Assembly: GCF_030065675.1 (NCBI RefSeq)
Contig: NZ_JASJDK010000055.1
Location: forward strand, 1 to 38,831
Direction of reading: 5' to 3'
Origin: Mastigocoleus sp. MO_188.B34
GTDB taxonomy: Bacteria; Cyanobacteriota; Cyanobacteriia; Cyanobacteriales; Nostocaceae
DNA: 38,831 nt
In this document: piece after piece, positions 1 to 9,898 of the stretch
Layout: every line of letters starts with the position of its first letter
How positions within the stretch are numbered: the first letter of the stretch is position 1
Made by a program: the position numbers and the translations under genes
Notes under the pieces: generated by a model
Told to the model about the DNA's origin: nothing
The model's database searches: none
Seen by the model: the letters and a program-made list of their open reading frames with translations, nothing else

Positions 1-342
1 CGTACCGTAGGTATTGCGCACAGTAATGAGTAATGTTAGCGCAGCGGGGCGCGTAGCTAGCGTTAGCGTACCGTAGGTATTGCGCACAGTAATGAGTAAA
101 TTTTTGCTTCTGACTCCTGCTGGTCTGTCAAGATGCGGTCTGTTCTGACTTCTGACTTCTGACTTCTGACTTTTAACTTTTGACTTTCGACTCCTGAATT
201 CTGACTTTTTTTTGACTTTTGACTTTTGACTCTTGACTTCTGACTTCTGACTTCTGACTTCTGATTCCTGACTTCTGACTTCTGTACAGACGCGACATGT
301 CACGTCTCTACGACTCCTGACTCCTGATTCCTGACTTCTAAA
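1..342. repeat. Dispersed direct repeat followed by heptanucleotide tandem repeats
   Basis: There is no gene here. A 33-bp direct repeat beginning cgtaccgtaggtattg occurs at 1-33 and 67-99, separated by a GC-rich palindromic stretch. From about 135 to 340 the sequence is mainly 7-bp units of the TGACTTC/TGACTTT type, characteristic of the short tandemly repeated repetitive sequences of filamentous cyanobacteria. Inside the array, 288-307 is an imperfect palindrome (arms agacgcgaca / tgtcacgtct, one mismatch) of the dispersed family also found at 23749, 17296 and 33307. Confidence 0.8.
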
Positions 343-603
343 TTAAGCTTCCAAATTCGCTTGTTCCAATAACCAAGGATCTACAGGTTGTCCATCCTTG
401 CGTTTCAAGTCAATTTCGATTGCAATTATTTTCCCCGAACCTGGAGGTGCAGGTTTTTTATGGAAAGTAATTTCATAATCATGGGGATTTTGACCTTTTT
501 CTTTTAACCAATCTTGCACTTTTGTTGTTGCAAAGAAAGATTGTCCTTGGTCAAACATTTGGGTAATTTGCATTTGCAATGAGTAAGGATTTAAGCGACC
601 CAT
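343..603 (-). CDS. Small conserved-looking hypothetical protein, 86 aa
   Basis: I do not recognise this family. The product is a soluble 86-residue protein with no signal peptide or membrane segment. The middle contains a KPAPPGSGK stretch, followed by a strand-like, charged EIDLKRKDGQPVDPW segment, which suggests a small folded domain. A purine-rich ribosome binding site (AAGAAGGTG) lies just upstream of the ATG, supporting real translation and this start. It stands alone between repeat-rich spacers, with no operon partner visible. No function is assigned. Confidence 0.65.
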   Translation of the reverse strand: MGRLNPYSLQMQITQMFDQGQSFFATTKVQDWLKEKGQNPHDYEITFHKKPAPPGSGKIIAIEIDLKRKDGQPVDPWLLEQANLEA

Positions 604-1334
604 TTTTCACCTTCTTTGTAAAGTAATTTATAGTTAGCTGGTTTTCTAGTTTTAATTTACTATAATTATTTTTGTACGGCAGGGAGTGCCGGAATTAACG
701 CTTGAGGAGCTAGTTGAAAGACTAGGATAACACAGATTCCGGATATGTTCTGTGTGCCCAAGAAACTTAAACTTTTGTTTAATGTACTCCACAATTTTAT
801 ATGTGAAAAAAGGCAGACATTTTGTCTGCCTTCACAATTATTTACGCACCATAATTCGCATCATAGTTATTTACATAAAAGAATAGAGAATAGGTTATAC
901 AAGAATATCTAGATAATTTTCATACCCACAGATTACGAATTCCGATATAAATTATCTTTGGGTAAACTTTGGTAAACCTCTTAATTCCTTAAGGAATATT
1001 TTGTCGTAACCATTAACATTCAATTAATCTAAGGTTTCATACCCTGATTGCAATTGATAACCAAGCTTGGTATTTTGCAGAACTATAGAATTTGTATAAG
1101 TCCAACAAAGGTTCACCTATTATAAAGAACACTATGGACAAATATCAGGGTGACATACAAGAATCCAAGAGTTTACTTCTTGACTTTTATTTGTTCGTAT
1201 GAAAATAAACTTATATGGGTAATTACTTGTCAACCATCATTAACAACTGAATAAATAGTATTGAGTCAAACAAAATAAATGTTGTCTCAAAAAAAAGTCA
1301 CAAATAATACTCTACTTTTTTTCTGTTAATCTCA
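604..1334. other. Intergenic region with several hairpins; no coding gene seen
   Basis: This 731-bp spacer holds no convincing ORF. It has a cluster of short hairpins: 677-681/687-691 (cggca/tgccg), a weak ctag/ctag stem near 709-724, 730-736/749-755 (acacaga/tctgtgt), and the strong stem at 810-832. A possible promoter for the downstream di-haem gene is TTGTCT (1282-1287), 17 bp, TAATAC (1305-1310); the match to consensus is only fair. Confidence 0.5.
803..835 (-). terminator. Candidate intrinsic terminator hairpin (minus-strand reading)
   Basis: A perfect 10-bp stem aaggcagaca (810-819) / tgtctgcctt (823-832) has a 3-nt loop. Read on the minus strand, the stem runs straight into a T6 run and is flanked by gtgaa/ttcac. 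That is the form of a Rho-independent terminator, but no minus-strand gene has been found upstream of it (840-1334), so what it terminates is unknown. Confidence 0.5.
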
Positions 1335-3530
1335 ATGTTCAGAAATATACAAGGTTTAGCTTTTACTGTATTTCAGTATCTGAATAGACATATCTATCTG
1401 AGAATATTCAAACTGAGAATATTCAAACTGAGAATATTCAAAACATTTCGCAGTCTGAAAAAACTGTCTGCTATTACCACCTTGGTAGCAGTGATGATAT
1501 TCGCTGGACATTCTGTTTCCGCGCAAATGTCCTCTATTAGACCACTTGGTGAGATAAGAATTCCCCAACCAGACAATATCGATAAGTTTATTAAAGATAA
1601 AACAGCTGCTATCGCTTTAGGGAAATCTCTATTTTGGGATATGCAACTTGGTAGCGATGGAATTCAATCCTGTGCTAGTTGTCATTTCCATGCTGGGGCT
1701 GACAATAGGTCGAAAAACCAAATCAATCCAGGTTCTAGTAATAGTTTTGATATTGCATCTGCACCAAATTATCAGTTAAAGTCATCGGATTTTCCATTTC
1801 ATAAGCTAGAGGATCCAGATGATATTTCTTCTAAAGTGATATCTGATGTCAATGATGCTGTTGGTTCTCAAGGAGTGTTTCGAGCAAGATTTATTGATGT
1901 CGAACCTGGTAGCGATAAGGATAAAACTACTCCCATAAGAGATGAGGTGTTTAATGTTAATGGTGTGAATGTACGCAGGGTAACTGCTCGTAATACCCCA
2001 ACTACTATAAATTCAGTTTTCAATTTTCGTAATTTTTGGGATGGAAGAGCACAAAATATTTTCAATGGTGTGAATCCTTTTGGCTTAAGAGACAATAATG
2101 CTTTCGTTTTGAAAGCTCAAAATAGAAGACGACTTCAAGATGTTCGAGTTCGGATCAATAACTCTTCCTTAGCTTCCCAAGCTGTGGGACCACCAGAAAG
2201 TTCTTTTGAACTTAGTGCGGAAGTCGAACCTATTATTTCACCATCTACTGTGGAATTATCTGATTCAGAGGATCGAATTGAAGTACGTGATAGTCGAGGT
2301 CGCACTATCAATAGTGGTTCTGCAACGGAAGGAGTAGAAGTAGCACCAGATGTTAACCAACAAAGAGGTTCTCGAAGACCTAGACCACAAAGACCTCCCC
2401 GAAGACCCAGACGAAGATTTAGAAGCGTGGGGAGAAAACTAGGTAAGAAAATGCTTGCTGTTAATCCTCTTAATAAACAAGTCGTTGCTAGTGATGACAG
2501 TGTATTAGGCAGCTTCAGTAATTTTCCTCAGCCCGGTATTAACAAGTCCTACAAGGGAATGATTGAACAAGCTTTTCAACGACAATGGTGGGACTCGAAT
2601 ATTATTGTCCGGGTCGATCCAAAAACTGGAAGGCGGAGATTTAGACGTAATCCGAGAAATAGACCGCTCTCAACTAATGAATTTACCCTTGCAGAATATA
2701 ATTTTGCTTTATTTTTTGGGTTAGCGGTGCAAGAATATGAATCAACCTTAGTTTCTGACCAAACACCCTTCGATGAATTTCTCGGTGGTGAAAACAGTGC
2801 TTTAACTCCAGAGCAACAAGAAGGCTGGGAAATTTTCCAAACCAAGGGATTTTGTATTGGTTGTCATGTTGGTTCGGAGTTGACTGCAGCTTCAAATAGC
2901 AATGTTGCTAACCAGCAGCGCATTACACGCATATTTCCTGGTGCTCCGGTGGGAGATACTGGCTTTTTTAATATTGGGGTTAGACCAGTTGCAGAAGACC
3001 TTGGAGTTGGAGGTAAAGACCAATTTGACAATCCCCTTTCAGAAGCAAGACTTGCTTTACAGGGTACGTTTAAACGACTTTTGGGTGAAGAACCATCAAT
3101 TATCCCCGAAAATGAAGGAGATATCATCGCAGATGGAGCTTTTAAAACTTCTGGACTCCGTAACGTGGAACTGACTGCTCCTTACTTTCATAATGGTGGT
3201 CAGTTGACTTTGGAACAGGTAATTGAATTTTATAATCGGGGTGGAGACTTTGGAAGAAATCTTCCTCCACTTAATCTTTCTGCAGAAGAAAAAAAATCAC
3301 TAGTTGCTTTTCTTAAAGGTTTGACTGATGAGCGAGTTCGCGACCAAAAAGCACCTTTTGACCATCCACAGTTATTTCTTCCTAACGGACATCCAAATGA
3401 CGAGCAAAATGTGATTGCAGATCCAGATATTCAAGGAGACGACGGAACTAAGCAAGGGAAAGATAACCTTCTGGAAATACCTGCTGTTGGTAGTGGTGGT
3501 AAACCTTTACCGAACTTTTTAGAAGGTTAA
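1335..3530 (+). CDS. Secreted di-haem cytochrome c peroxidase/MauG-like protein
   Basis: A 731-aa c-type cytochrome of the bacterial di-haem peroxidase/MauG superfamily, expected to do periplasmic redox chemistry with peroxide or a quinone/amine-type substrate. Two haem-binding CxxCH motifs are visible, CASCH at residues 113-117 and CIGCH at 507-511. The C-terminal half has the family signature LRNVELTAPYFHNGG followed by EQVIEFYNRGG. A signal peptide with hydrophobic core ends at about SVSA-Q, near residue 63. Two things are odd: a long pre-signal N-terminus with three LRIFK units encoded by a 15-bp tandem repeat (1398-1442), and a large central insertion between the haem domains with an arginine/proline-rich tract (about residues 344-375). 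The length is well above the usual 300-450 aa. The true start could lie downstream of 1335, since no clear ribosome binding site precedes this ATG. Confidence 0.85.
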   Translation: MFRNIQGLAFTVFQYLNRHIYLRIFKLRIFKLRIFKTFRSLKKLSAITTLVAVMIFAGHSVSAQMSSIRPLGEIRIPQPDNIDKFIKDKTAAIALGKSLFWDMQLGSDGIQSCASCHFHAGADNRSKNQINPGSSNSFDIASAPNYQLKSSDFPFHKLEDPDDISSKVISDVNDAVGSQGVFRARFIDVEPGSDKDKTTPIRDEVFNVNGVNVRRVTARNTPTTINSVFNFRNFWDGRAQNIFNGVNPFGLRDNNAFVLKAQNRRRLQDVRVRINNSSLASQAVGPPESSFELSAEVEPIISPSTVELSDSEDRIEVRDSRGRTINSGSATEGVEVAPDVNQQRGSRRPRPQRPPRRPRRRFRSVGRKLGKKMLAVNPLNKQVVASDDSVLGSFSNFPQPGINKSYKGMIEQAFQRQWWDSNIIVRVDPKTGRRRFRRNPRNRPLSTNEFTLAEYNFALFFGLAVQEYESTLVSDQTPFDEFLGGENSALTPEQQEGWEIFQTKGFCIGCHVGSELTAASNSNVANQQRITRIFPGAPVGDTGFFNIGVRPVAEDLGVGGKDQFDNPLSEARLALQGTFKRLLGEEPSIIPENEGDIIADGAFKTSGLRNVELTAPYFHNGGQLTLEQVIEFYNRGGDFGRNLPPLNLSAEEKKSLVAFLKGLTDERVRDQKAPFDHPQLFLPNGHPNDEQNVIADPDIQGDDGTKQGKDNLLEIPAVGSGGKPLPNFLEG
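1398..1442 (+). repeat. Three 15-bp tandem repeats inside the MauG-like gene
   Basis: The unit ctgagaatattcaaa occurs three times back to back (1398-1412, 1413-1427, 1428-1442). It is in frame and encodes LRIFK three times, just ahead of the signal peptide core. Confidence 0.95.
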
Positions 3531-3537
3531 TTTTTTA

Positions 3538-3645
3538 TTGGTAATTGGTAATTGGTAACTGGTAATTGGTAATTGGTAATTGGTAATTGGTAATTGATAA
3601 TTGGTAATTGATTTTCCCATTAGCTATTACCCATTACCAATTGTC
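3538..3645. terminator. Heptamer repeat with inverted arm between convergent genes
   Basis: About ten TTGGTAA units run from 3538 to 3610. They are followed by a partly complementary stretch, tattacccattaccaatt, near 3625-3642. The transcript could fold into a long hairpin in either direction. As it sits between the stop codons of two convergent genes (3530 and 3650), a bidirectional terminator role is plausible but inferred. Confidence 0.45.
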
Positions 3646-3649
3646 AAAA

Positions 3650-4330
3650 TTACTTTTCTCCCCAGTCAGACGCAACTTCCAAAGCTGCTGCTACTACCCG
3701 ATAATTTTCATCTTGTTGCAGTTTGGCAATTAAACCCCTAGCTTGCAAGTCCTGAGAATGTTGCAGTGCATAAGCCACTTTCCAGCGCGATCGCCAGTTT
3801 TCATCCCCTGCAAGTTGGGTCAATAAATCTAAGGCTCGATCTTTTACAGATGATTTTAGCAGTTGACCCAAAGCAGAAATACCTGTTTGTTTAACTGTTT
3901 CTGTTTCATCTTGGAGTGCAAGTGTTGCGACTGATAATAATATCTCATAGCAATCGGTTTCTACAAGCAGAGAAATAACTGTTTGACGAACTAACCAGTT
4001 GTCAGAAACCTCAAATAATTTTTGTAAGATTGGAATTGCGCGATCGCCAAATTCAAAAACAGAATTAGCAGCTTCCGCCAAAACATTGGGGTCTTGCTCT
4101 TGCTCTATAATCTGTTTGAGTGTTTGAAACGAAGCTTCGGTGGTATAATTACCAAAACCCATTACAGCCAGACGGCGCAAGCCAAAATCTTTTTCTGAAA
4201 CTAACCTTTGCAAAACTGGAACAGCAATCTCTGCAGGAAACTCTGCTAATTCATCCAAAGCTTCTTTGCGTTGGTTAAGCGTTTCTGCACGCAGGTTAAT
4301 CTCAATTTGCTCAATGGGATCTTGGTTCAT
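3650..4330 (-). CDS. HEAT-repeat protein (PBS lyase/NblB-like HEAT family)
   Basis: A 226-aa all-helical protein made of roughly six HEAT-type repeats (e.g. AVPVLQRLVSEKDFGLRRLA, AIPILQKLFEVSDNWLVRQT). It has no signal peptide or membrane segment. In cyanobacteria this repeat type occurs in phycobilin lyases (CpcE/F), the phycobilisome degradation factor NblB and many scaffolds. The length is close to NblB, but no residue pattern here settles identity and no phycobilisome gene is nearby, so no symbol is given. It is convergent with the MauG-like gene and apparently monocistronic. No clear Shine-Dalgarno sequence precedes the ATG. Confidence 0.8.
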   Translation of the reverse strand: MNQDPIEQIEINLRAETLNQRKEALDELAEFPAEIAVPVLQRLVSEKDFGLRRLAVMGFGNYTTEASFQTLKQIIEQEQDPNVLAEAANSVFEFGDRAIPILQKLFEVSDNWLVRQTVISLLVETDCYEILLSVATLALQDETETVKQTGISALGQLLKSSVKDRALDLLTQLAGDENWRSRWKVAYALQHSQDLQARGLIAKLQQDENYRVVAAALEVASDWGEK

Positions 4331-4756
4331 TTTGCTAGCTAACTTCGGAGTATAATAAGAGCGATTTCATGGTCGTCTAATTACCCAATATAGAGCTACC
4401 TCTATCAAAGTTCATCCCTTATAAAATGGGAATAGTCAGAGACAAGGTAAGTGAGAACGAAAGAGAATTATGGGTAAATTAGAGAACACACCTTCGATCT
4501 CAAGCTCTAAAAATTAACATAGCAGAGAACGGGGATTGGGGATTAGGGATTGGCGATTGGGTAATGAGTAATGAGTAATGAGTAATGAGTAATGAGTAAT
4601 GAGTAATGAGTAATGAGTAATGGGTTATTTGTAACTTTTTACTGTTACTCCTGAATCCTGTACAGACGTAGCAGAGCCTACGGCGTCGGCGTTCACCGTA
4701 GGTGCGGTTCAGCCTCTGCTACGTCTTTACCACTTTTGAATTTTGAATTTTGACTT
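4331..4756. repeat. Spacer with two short tandem repeat types and a dispersed palindrome
   Basis: No gene is seen. GGGGATT-type heptamers occupy 4531-4560 and run into about nine GTAATGA units at 4561-4622. They are followed by the compound palindrome at 4664-4726. All are non-coding repeats typical of filamentous cyanobacteria. Confidence 0.85.
4664..4726. repeat. Compound palindromic dispersed repeat (long form)
   Basis: The outer arms agacgtagcagag (4664-4676) and ctctgctacgtct (4714-4726) are perfectly complementary. An inner stem is formed by cctacgg (4677-4683) and ccgtagg (4696-4702). The inner text GAGCCTACGGCGTCGGCGTT closely matches the elements at 25411-25465, where it lies inside a coding region, and at 36296-36374. 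Confidence 0.9.
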
Positions 4757-6361
4757 CTACCCAAACCCTCCTCCCCCTGGAGTTTCAATAATAAAAATAT
4801 CTCCTGCTTCCATTTCGACTGTAGCTGTGGGGTCTAAGTTTTCTTGTTTTCCATTTTGACGCTGGATGCTGTTGTGTCCTATAAGTCCCGGTTCTCCACC
4901 GTTTAAGCCAAAGGGAGGGGTGTTTCGATGTCCGGAAAGAATGTTTGCTGTCATGGGTTCGAGGAATTTAATGCGGCGAATAACCCCATTACCACCGGAA
5001 TGCTTTCCTTTTCCACCGCTATTTGGACGCAAACTAAAGTTTTCTAAAAGTACGGGATATCTAGTTTCTAAAACTTCTGGGTCGGTTAAACGCGAATTCG
5101 TCATGTGGGTTTGGACTGCATCTGTACCGTCAAAGTCTGCACCCGCACCGGAACCACCACAGATTGTTTCGTAATACTGGTATTTTTCATTCCCAAAGGT
5201 AAAATTATTCATTGTTCCTTGGGATGCAGCCATAATTCCCAAAGCACCGTATAAAGCATCGACAATTACTTGTGAGGTTTCGACGTTACCTGCGACTACT
5301 GCTGCTGGGTAGGTTGGATTAAGCATACAACCTTCGGGAATGATAATTTCTAAAGGTTTCAAACATCCGGCATTGAGGGGAATATTATCATTTACTAGGG
5401 TACGAAAGACATATAATACTGCTGCTTGGGTTACTGCTTTGGGGGCATTAAAGTTACTATTTAGTTGTTCTGATGTACCTGTAAAATCAATTTTGACGCT
5501 ACGATTTTCTTTATTGATTGTGACTTTAACTTGAATCGTGGCTCCATTATCCATTTCGTAGCTAAATGAGCCATCTTTTAAAACATCAATTGCTTTTCTT
5601 ACTGCTGATTCGGCATTATCTTGCACAAATGTCATGTAAGCTTGGACTGTTTCAAGTCCATATTGTGCAACCATTTTATGGAGTTCTTGAACTCCCCTTT
5701 CATTAGCGGCGATTTGGGCTTTAAAATCGGCTATATTTTGGTTGGTGTTACGAGCGGGATATTTATGATTTAAGAGTTTTTCTTTAACTAAAATTTCTCG
5801 AAAATTACCTCCTTCAACTAGGAGAAAATTATCAAATAAAATTCCTTCTTCTTCTACTGTGGTACTGTGGGGAGGCATGGAACCGGGAGTTATTCCGCCA
5901 ATGTCTGCTTGGTGTCCGCGAGAGGCAACATAAAATATGGGTAACGGATGGGTTATGTCCAATTGATGATTAGTGTTTAACGGATGGTTTGTTGGTTTTT
6001 CCTTTAATGTTTTTGAGTTTGGGAATACGGGGGTAATTACTGTGACGTCGGGAAGATGTGTTCCTCCGTTGTAGGGGTTGTTGGATAAATATACGTTTCC
6101 TGGCTTGATGCTGTCACCTTTATCTTGAATTAAGCTGCGGACGCTTTCGCTCATTGAGCCTAGGTGTACGGGAATATGGGGGGCGTTTGCTACTAATAAA
6201 CCGGAAGTGTCGAAGATAGCACAGGAGAAATCGAGGCGTTCTTTTATATTTACTGATGCTGCTGTGTTTTGCAGCACGATTCCCATTTGTTCGGCGATGA
6301 ATTGATAGAGATTTTTGAATATTTCTAGGCGAACGGGGTCGGGTTTTGATGTTGTTTTCAT
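4757..6361 (-). CDS. hyuB: Hydantoinase B / 5-oxoprolinase beta-type subunit
   Basis: A 534-aa HyuB family protein. With HyuA it forms an ATP-dependent amidohydrolase that opens hydantoins or 5-oxoproline. Family signatures are [42 protein letters not shown], and the glycine-rich end GGGGFG. The SRGH...ITPGSMPP block is the form seen in 5-oxoprolinases rather than N-methylhydantoinases, so 5-oxoproline is the favoured substrate. The start is clean ([17 protein letters not shown], where the family begins), although no Shine-Dalgarno sequence is obvious. It is the last gene of a three-gene minus-strand set with the DUF1445 gene (100 bp upstream) and hyuA. In many organisms A and B are fused; here they are separate and split by another gene. 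Confidence 0.85.
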   Translation of the reverse strand: MKTTSKPDPVRLEIFKNLYQFIAEQMGIVLQNTAASVNIKERLDFSCAIFDTSGLLVANAPHIPVHLGSMSESVRSLIQDKGDSIKPGNVYLSNNPYNGGTHLPDVTVITPVFPNSKTLKEKPTNHPLNTNHQLDITHPLPIFYVASRGHQADIGGITPGSMPPHSTTVEEEGILFDNFLLVEGGNFREILVKEKLLNHKYPARNTNQNIADFKAQIAANERGVQELHKMVAQYGLETVQAYMTFVQDNAESAVRKAIDVLKDGSFSYEMDNGATIQVKVTINKENRSVKIDFTGTSEQLNSNFNAPKAVTQAAVLYVFRTLVNDNIPLNAGCLKPLEIIIPEGCMLNPTYPAAVVAGNVETSQVIVDALYGALGIMAASQGTMNNFTFGNEKYQYYETICGGSGAGADFDGTDAVQTHMTNSRLTDPEVLETRYPVLLENFSLRPNSGGKGKHSGGNGVIRRIKFLEPMTANILSGHRNTPPFGLNGGEPGLIGHNSIQRQNGKQENLDPTATVEMEAGDIFIIETPGGGGFG

Positions 6362-6461
6362 GGTTGATTTTTGATGTTTCTACATAGAACAGCAGATATT
6401 TAGAAAACGTAGAGGGAATTTTTAAATCTATATCGCCGGAGACATCGCTTTGTGATTGACC

Positions 6462-7238
6462 TTAAAAGGTAAGAGATTCATCTTTCAAATCGCTAACAAA
6501 CATATGTCCGGGACTATGGGTAATTGCTAGTTCTGGCTTTGCTTGAAGGATTGCAGTTTGAGTCGTTACACCACAAGCCCAAAAAACAGGAACCTCACCA
6601 TCATTAATTGTGACAGGATCGCCATGATCGGGTTTTGCTAAATCTTCAATCCCAATCGCATCTGGATTTCCAATATGTATGGGAGAACCATGTGCTTTAT
6701 AGTATCGACTGGTTACTTCCACCGCACGAACGACCTTATCAGCAGGAAGGGGACGCATGGAAACTACCAAGGGACTGGAAAATGTCTGGGTGGAGATACA
6801 TTGAATGTTAGTTTTGTACATAGGGACATTTTTTTTCTCTTCTAAATGTCGCACTGATAGTCCAGAGTTAAGCATGGCATTTTCAAAAGAAAAGGAACAA
6901 CCAATTAAAAAAGCCACCAAATCATTTCTCCAAAATTTTCTGATGTCGGTTGTTTCTTCGATAAAATCACCACGGCGAAAAATTTTGTAACGTGGGAGAT
7001 CGGTTCTGATATCAGCTTCAGGAGCAATTATTTTTGGTTCGGGATCTCCAATCTCTGTAACATCAAGTATGGGACAAGCTTTGGGGTTTCTCTGACAAAA
7101 GAGTAGAAATTCAAATGCCAAAGTGTATGGTAGTACAACTAAGTTGGCTTGAACAAATCCTAATCCGAGTCCAGGAGTAGGAGTGTCTAGTTTTCCACAC
7201 CTACAAAGTTGGCGGATTTCAGAAGGAAAGTTTAACAC
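6462..7238 (-). CDS. DUF1445 / UPF0317 hydro-lyase family (D-glutamate cyclase-like)
   Basis: A 258-aa protein of the DUF1445 family, annotated in bacteria as putative hydro-lyase. The mammalian member DGLUCY cyclises D-glutamate to 5-oxo-D-proline. Recognisable blocks are the N-terminal GLGLGFVQANLVVLP, the central FLIGCSFSFENAM, the MYKTNIQC segment and the C-terminal PVFWACGVTTQ with THSPGHMFVSD. The length is typical. The start is GTG at 7238, preceded by a good AAGGAG ribosome binding site about 11 nt upstream. It lies between hyuA and hyuB on the same strand, so its product or substrate is probably the compound that the oxoprolinase acts on. The enzymatic direction in bacteria is not shown by the sequence. 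Confidence 0.85.
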   Translation of the reverse strand: MLNFPSEIRQLCRCGKLDTPTPGLGLGFVQANLVVLPYTLAFEFLLFCQRNPKACPILDVTEIGDPEPKIIAPEADIRTDLPRYKIFRRGDFIEETTDIRKFWRNDLVAFLIGCSFSFENAMLNSGLSVRHLEEKKNVPMYKTNIQCISTQTFSSPLVVSMRPLPADKVVRAVEVTSRYYKAHGSPIHIGNPDAIGIEDLAKPDHGDPVTINDGEVPVFWACGVTTQTAILQAKPELAITHSPGHMFVSDLKDESLTF

Positions 7239-7485
7239 CTTAAGTCTCCTTATGATTTTATTGGAATAATATTATTTAGTTGATGGATTATTTTGTGAGA
7301 AAATCAACGAAAATTGGGATTTTGATATCTATAAGAAACGTGCAATATATTGGCATGCATGATATTTGATGGTGCATTAGACGCTCAAATAATTATTGGT
7401 TATGGGTTAAAATAGTCATGTGTTCAAAACACTCTAAAATGATTTAACTTTTTACTTTGTTTTTTTGATTTCGTATAAACACGCT

Positions 7486-9612
7486 TTAAGCAATACGCTC
7501 TAAAATTAAATGATTGCGTTGAGTTAATTTTGCTTCCCATTCTGGCTCAACTACAATGGTGCTAATTTTTTCTACAATAATTGCAGAACCTTTAATAGTA
7601 TCCCCCGGTTGCAAGTCTTCGCGTCGATAAACCGGAGTATCGTACCATCGATCCACACTGAACATCTTTACCACTTCAACAGGTGGAGGAATTTCATCTA
7701 CTCCACGGGTACTAGTAATTAAAGGTTCTGCGGGAGTATCCATTTTCTGAATCACTTCGACTGAGCCTGATTCTACTATTAATGCTTTTTCCGATTGCAC
7801 GAAACCGTATCTTAATTTATGCTCTTTCTCAAAATCGAGACGCATCGTTTCTACATTTTCAACAAAATCAATGCTTAAAGTTGAACTTGTCCCCTCATAC
7901 TTTAGATTGAGCTTTCTAACTATTTCTTGTTTGCGTACTTCTGCGCTGACTTCCTCATTACTTAATTCATCCTTTCCTCGTTCCTGCAAAGTTTTCATTA
8001 ACTGCTGTAACTCAGGAATTAATTCTTCATTTAAAACCTTTTCTACTCCCCCTTCCCTCATTGCTCTGATATCTGCTAGACCCATCCCATATGCAGAAAG
8101 AACCCCAGCATAAGGATGTAAAAATATCTTTTTCATCCCCAAAGTATCAGCAATTAAACAAGCAACTTGCGCTCCAGCACCACCAAAACAGCAAAGTACA
8201 TATTCAGTGACATCGTAACCCCGTTGTAAACTGATTTTTTTTATCGCATTTGCCATATTTTCAACTGCGATCGTAATAAATCCAGCTGCTACCTGTTCCG
8301 GTGTAGAAGTATTTCCGGTTGCTGCTGCGATATCTTGGGCTAGTTGAGCAAATTTCTCAGTGACGATATTTTTATTTAAGGGTAAATTACCATCAATTCC
8401 AAAAACTGCTGGAAAATATTGGGGATGAATTTTTCCTAACATCACATTAGCATCAGTTACAGCTAATGGTCCCCCACGTCGGTAACAAGCAGGTCCGGGA
8501 TTTGAACCTGCAGATTCAGGTCCGACGCGATAACTGGAACCATCGAAAAATAGAATTGAACCGCCACCAGCAGCGATGGTATTAATTGCTAAGACCGGAA
8601 CTCGCATCCGCGCACCGGCGATTTCCGATTCTAGTTGACGTTCGTATTCTCCTTTGAAATGGGCGACATCCGTACTGGTTCCTCCCATATCAAAAGTGAT
8701 TATCTTCTCAAAATCCGCCCTTTTACTAGTTTGTACCGCGCCGACAATCCCCCCAGCTGGACCACTTAAAATGCTATCTTTACCTTGGAATTGCTTCGCT
8801 GCAACTAAACCCCCGTCAGATTTCATAAACATGAGTTTAACTCCGGGTAATTTACTAGCAACTTGGTTTACATAGCGACGCAAAATCGGAGTTAAGTATG
8901 CATCGACCACCGTTGTATCTCCCCGACTGACCAATTTCATCAGAGGACTGACTTGATGGGATACAGATATCTGCGTAAATCCAATTTCCTGAGCTAGTTG
9001 AGCTACCTGTTGTTCGTGGAGGGGATAGCGATCGCTATGCATGAAAACTATAGCACAGCTACGAATCCCGCGATTATAAACAGCTTCTAAGTCTTGTTTG
9101 ACTGCTGCAATATTTAATGGAATTAATTCATTACCTCGAGCATCATACCTTTGTTCAATCTCTATTACCTCCTCGTAAAGCATGGTTGGTAAAATGATTT
9201 GACGCGCAAAGATATCAGGACGATTTTGATAACCAATTCGCAAAGCATCTTTGAAACCTTTGGTAATCAAAAGTGCAACGCGATCGCCTTTTCTTTCTAA
9301 CAGTGCATTGGTTGCGACTGTAGTTCCCATTTTTACCACTTCAATTGCTGCGGTGGGAATGGATTCATTTCTCGAAAGTCCCAGGATATCGCGAATACCT
9401 TGAATTGCTGCATCTTGATACTGTTCGGGATTTTCTGAAAGTAATTTATAAACGATTACCCATTGTTGGTTAGGAAGAGGAACAATTAAAAAACGTTGAG
9501 GATGGGTTACAAGTCGATCGATAATCCCTTGGTCATTAGTAACAGCAACAATATCTGTGAATGTTCCACCCCTATCAGCAAATACTTTTAACATTGTTTG
9601 ATTAGTCATCAT
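7486..9612 (-). CDS. hyuA: Hydantoinase A / 5-oxoprolinase alpha-type subunit
   Basis: A 708-aa HyuA-type ATPase subunit of the acetate/sugar kinase-Hsp70-actin fold. Residues 13-20, DRGGTFTD, form the N-terminal phosphate loop. [10 protein letters not shown] near residue 310 and AAGGGSI near 350 are the second nucleotide-binding blocks. [12 protein letters not shown]-like text (CCFGGAGAQ) and [15 protein letters not shown] lie towards the C-terminus. The [23 protein letters not shown] segment matches the cyanobacterial 5-oxoprolinase form. Two adjacent ATG codons make the start ambiguous by one residue. It is first in a minus-strand gene set, 247 bp ahead of the DUF1445 gene, which is too long for tight coupling but consistent with one pathway. 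Function: ATP-dependent opening of 5-oxoproline (or a hydantoin) together with HyuB. Confidence 0.88.
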   Translation of the reverse strand: MMTNQTMLKVFADRGGTFTDIVAVTNDQGIIDRLVTHPQRFLIVPLPNQQWVIVYKLLSENPEQYQDAAIQGIRDILGLSRNESIPTAAIEVVKMGTTVATNALLERKGDRVALLITKGFKDALRIGYQNRPDIFARQIILPTMLYEEVIEIEQRYDARGNELIPLNIAAVKQDLEAVYNRGIRSCAIVFMHSDRYPLHEQQVAQLAQEIGFTQISVSHQVSPLMKLVSRGDTTVVDAYLTPILRRYVNQVASKLPGVKLMFMKSDGGLVAAKQFQGKDSILSGPAGGIVGAVQTSKRADFEKIITFDMGGTSTDVAHFKGEYERQLESEIAGARMRVPVLAINTIAAGGGSILFFDGSSYRVGPESAGSNPGPACYRRGGPLAVTDANVMLGKIHPQYFPAVFGIDGNLPLNKNIVTEKFAQLAQDIAAATGNTSTPEQVAAGFITIAVENMANAIKKISLQRGYDVTEYVLCCFGGAGAQVACLIADTLGMKKIFLHPYAGVLSAYGMGLADIRAMREGGVEKVLNEELIPELQQLMKTLQERGKDELSNEEVSAEVRKQEIVRKLNLKYEGTSSTLSIDFVENVETMRLDFEKEHKLRYGFVQSEKALIVESGSVEVIQKMDTPAEPLITSTRGVDEIPPPVEVVKMFSVDRWYDTPVYRREDLQPGDTIKGSAIIVEKISTIVVEPEWEAKLTQRNHLILERIA

Positions 9613-9898
9613 CTGACAGTAGACTAACAGGAGATTTGGACTGTTTCTACTTCGGATATAGAATTTTTTGACGACCGACGTAGATATTTATTATCGCTCT
9701 TTCATCACTCTGGTGAAACAATAATCTTAGCTAAAATCTAAAACCCATATACTGTTAGGGATTTGAACTTTAATTTCTCATACAAAGCTTAAAATATTGA
9801 TTCTTACGTAAAACCTTGTTAGGCGCACCTGCGGTGAACGCTGTAAGGATTTCAAGATATACTCTGGCGAAAGTCATGGAAGAGCGATTATTGGTGAA

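Noticed and set aside
1356-1576. Two minus-strand ORFs opposite the MauG-like N-terminus
   Set aside because: They are shadows of the LRIFK tandem repeat on the other strand.
3650-4330. Naming the HEAT protein NblB or CpcE
   Set aside because: The length fits but HEAT repeats are too generic, and no phycobilisome genes are nearby.
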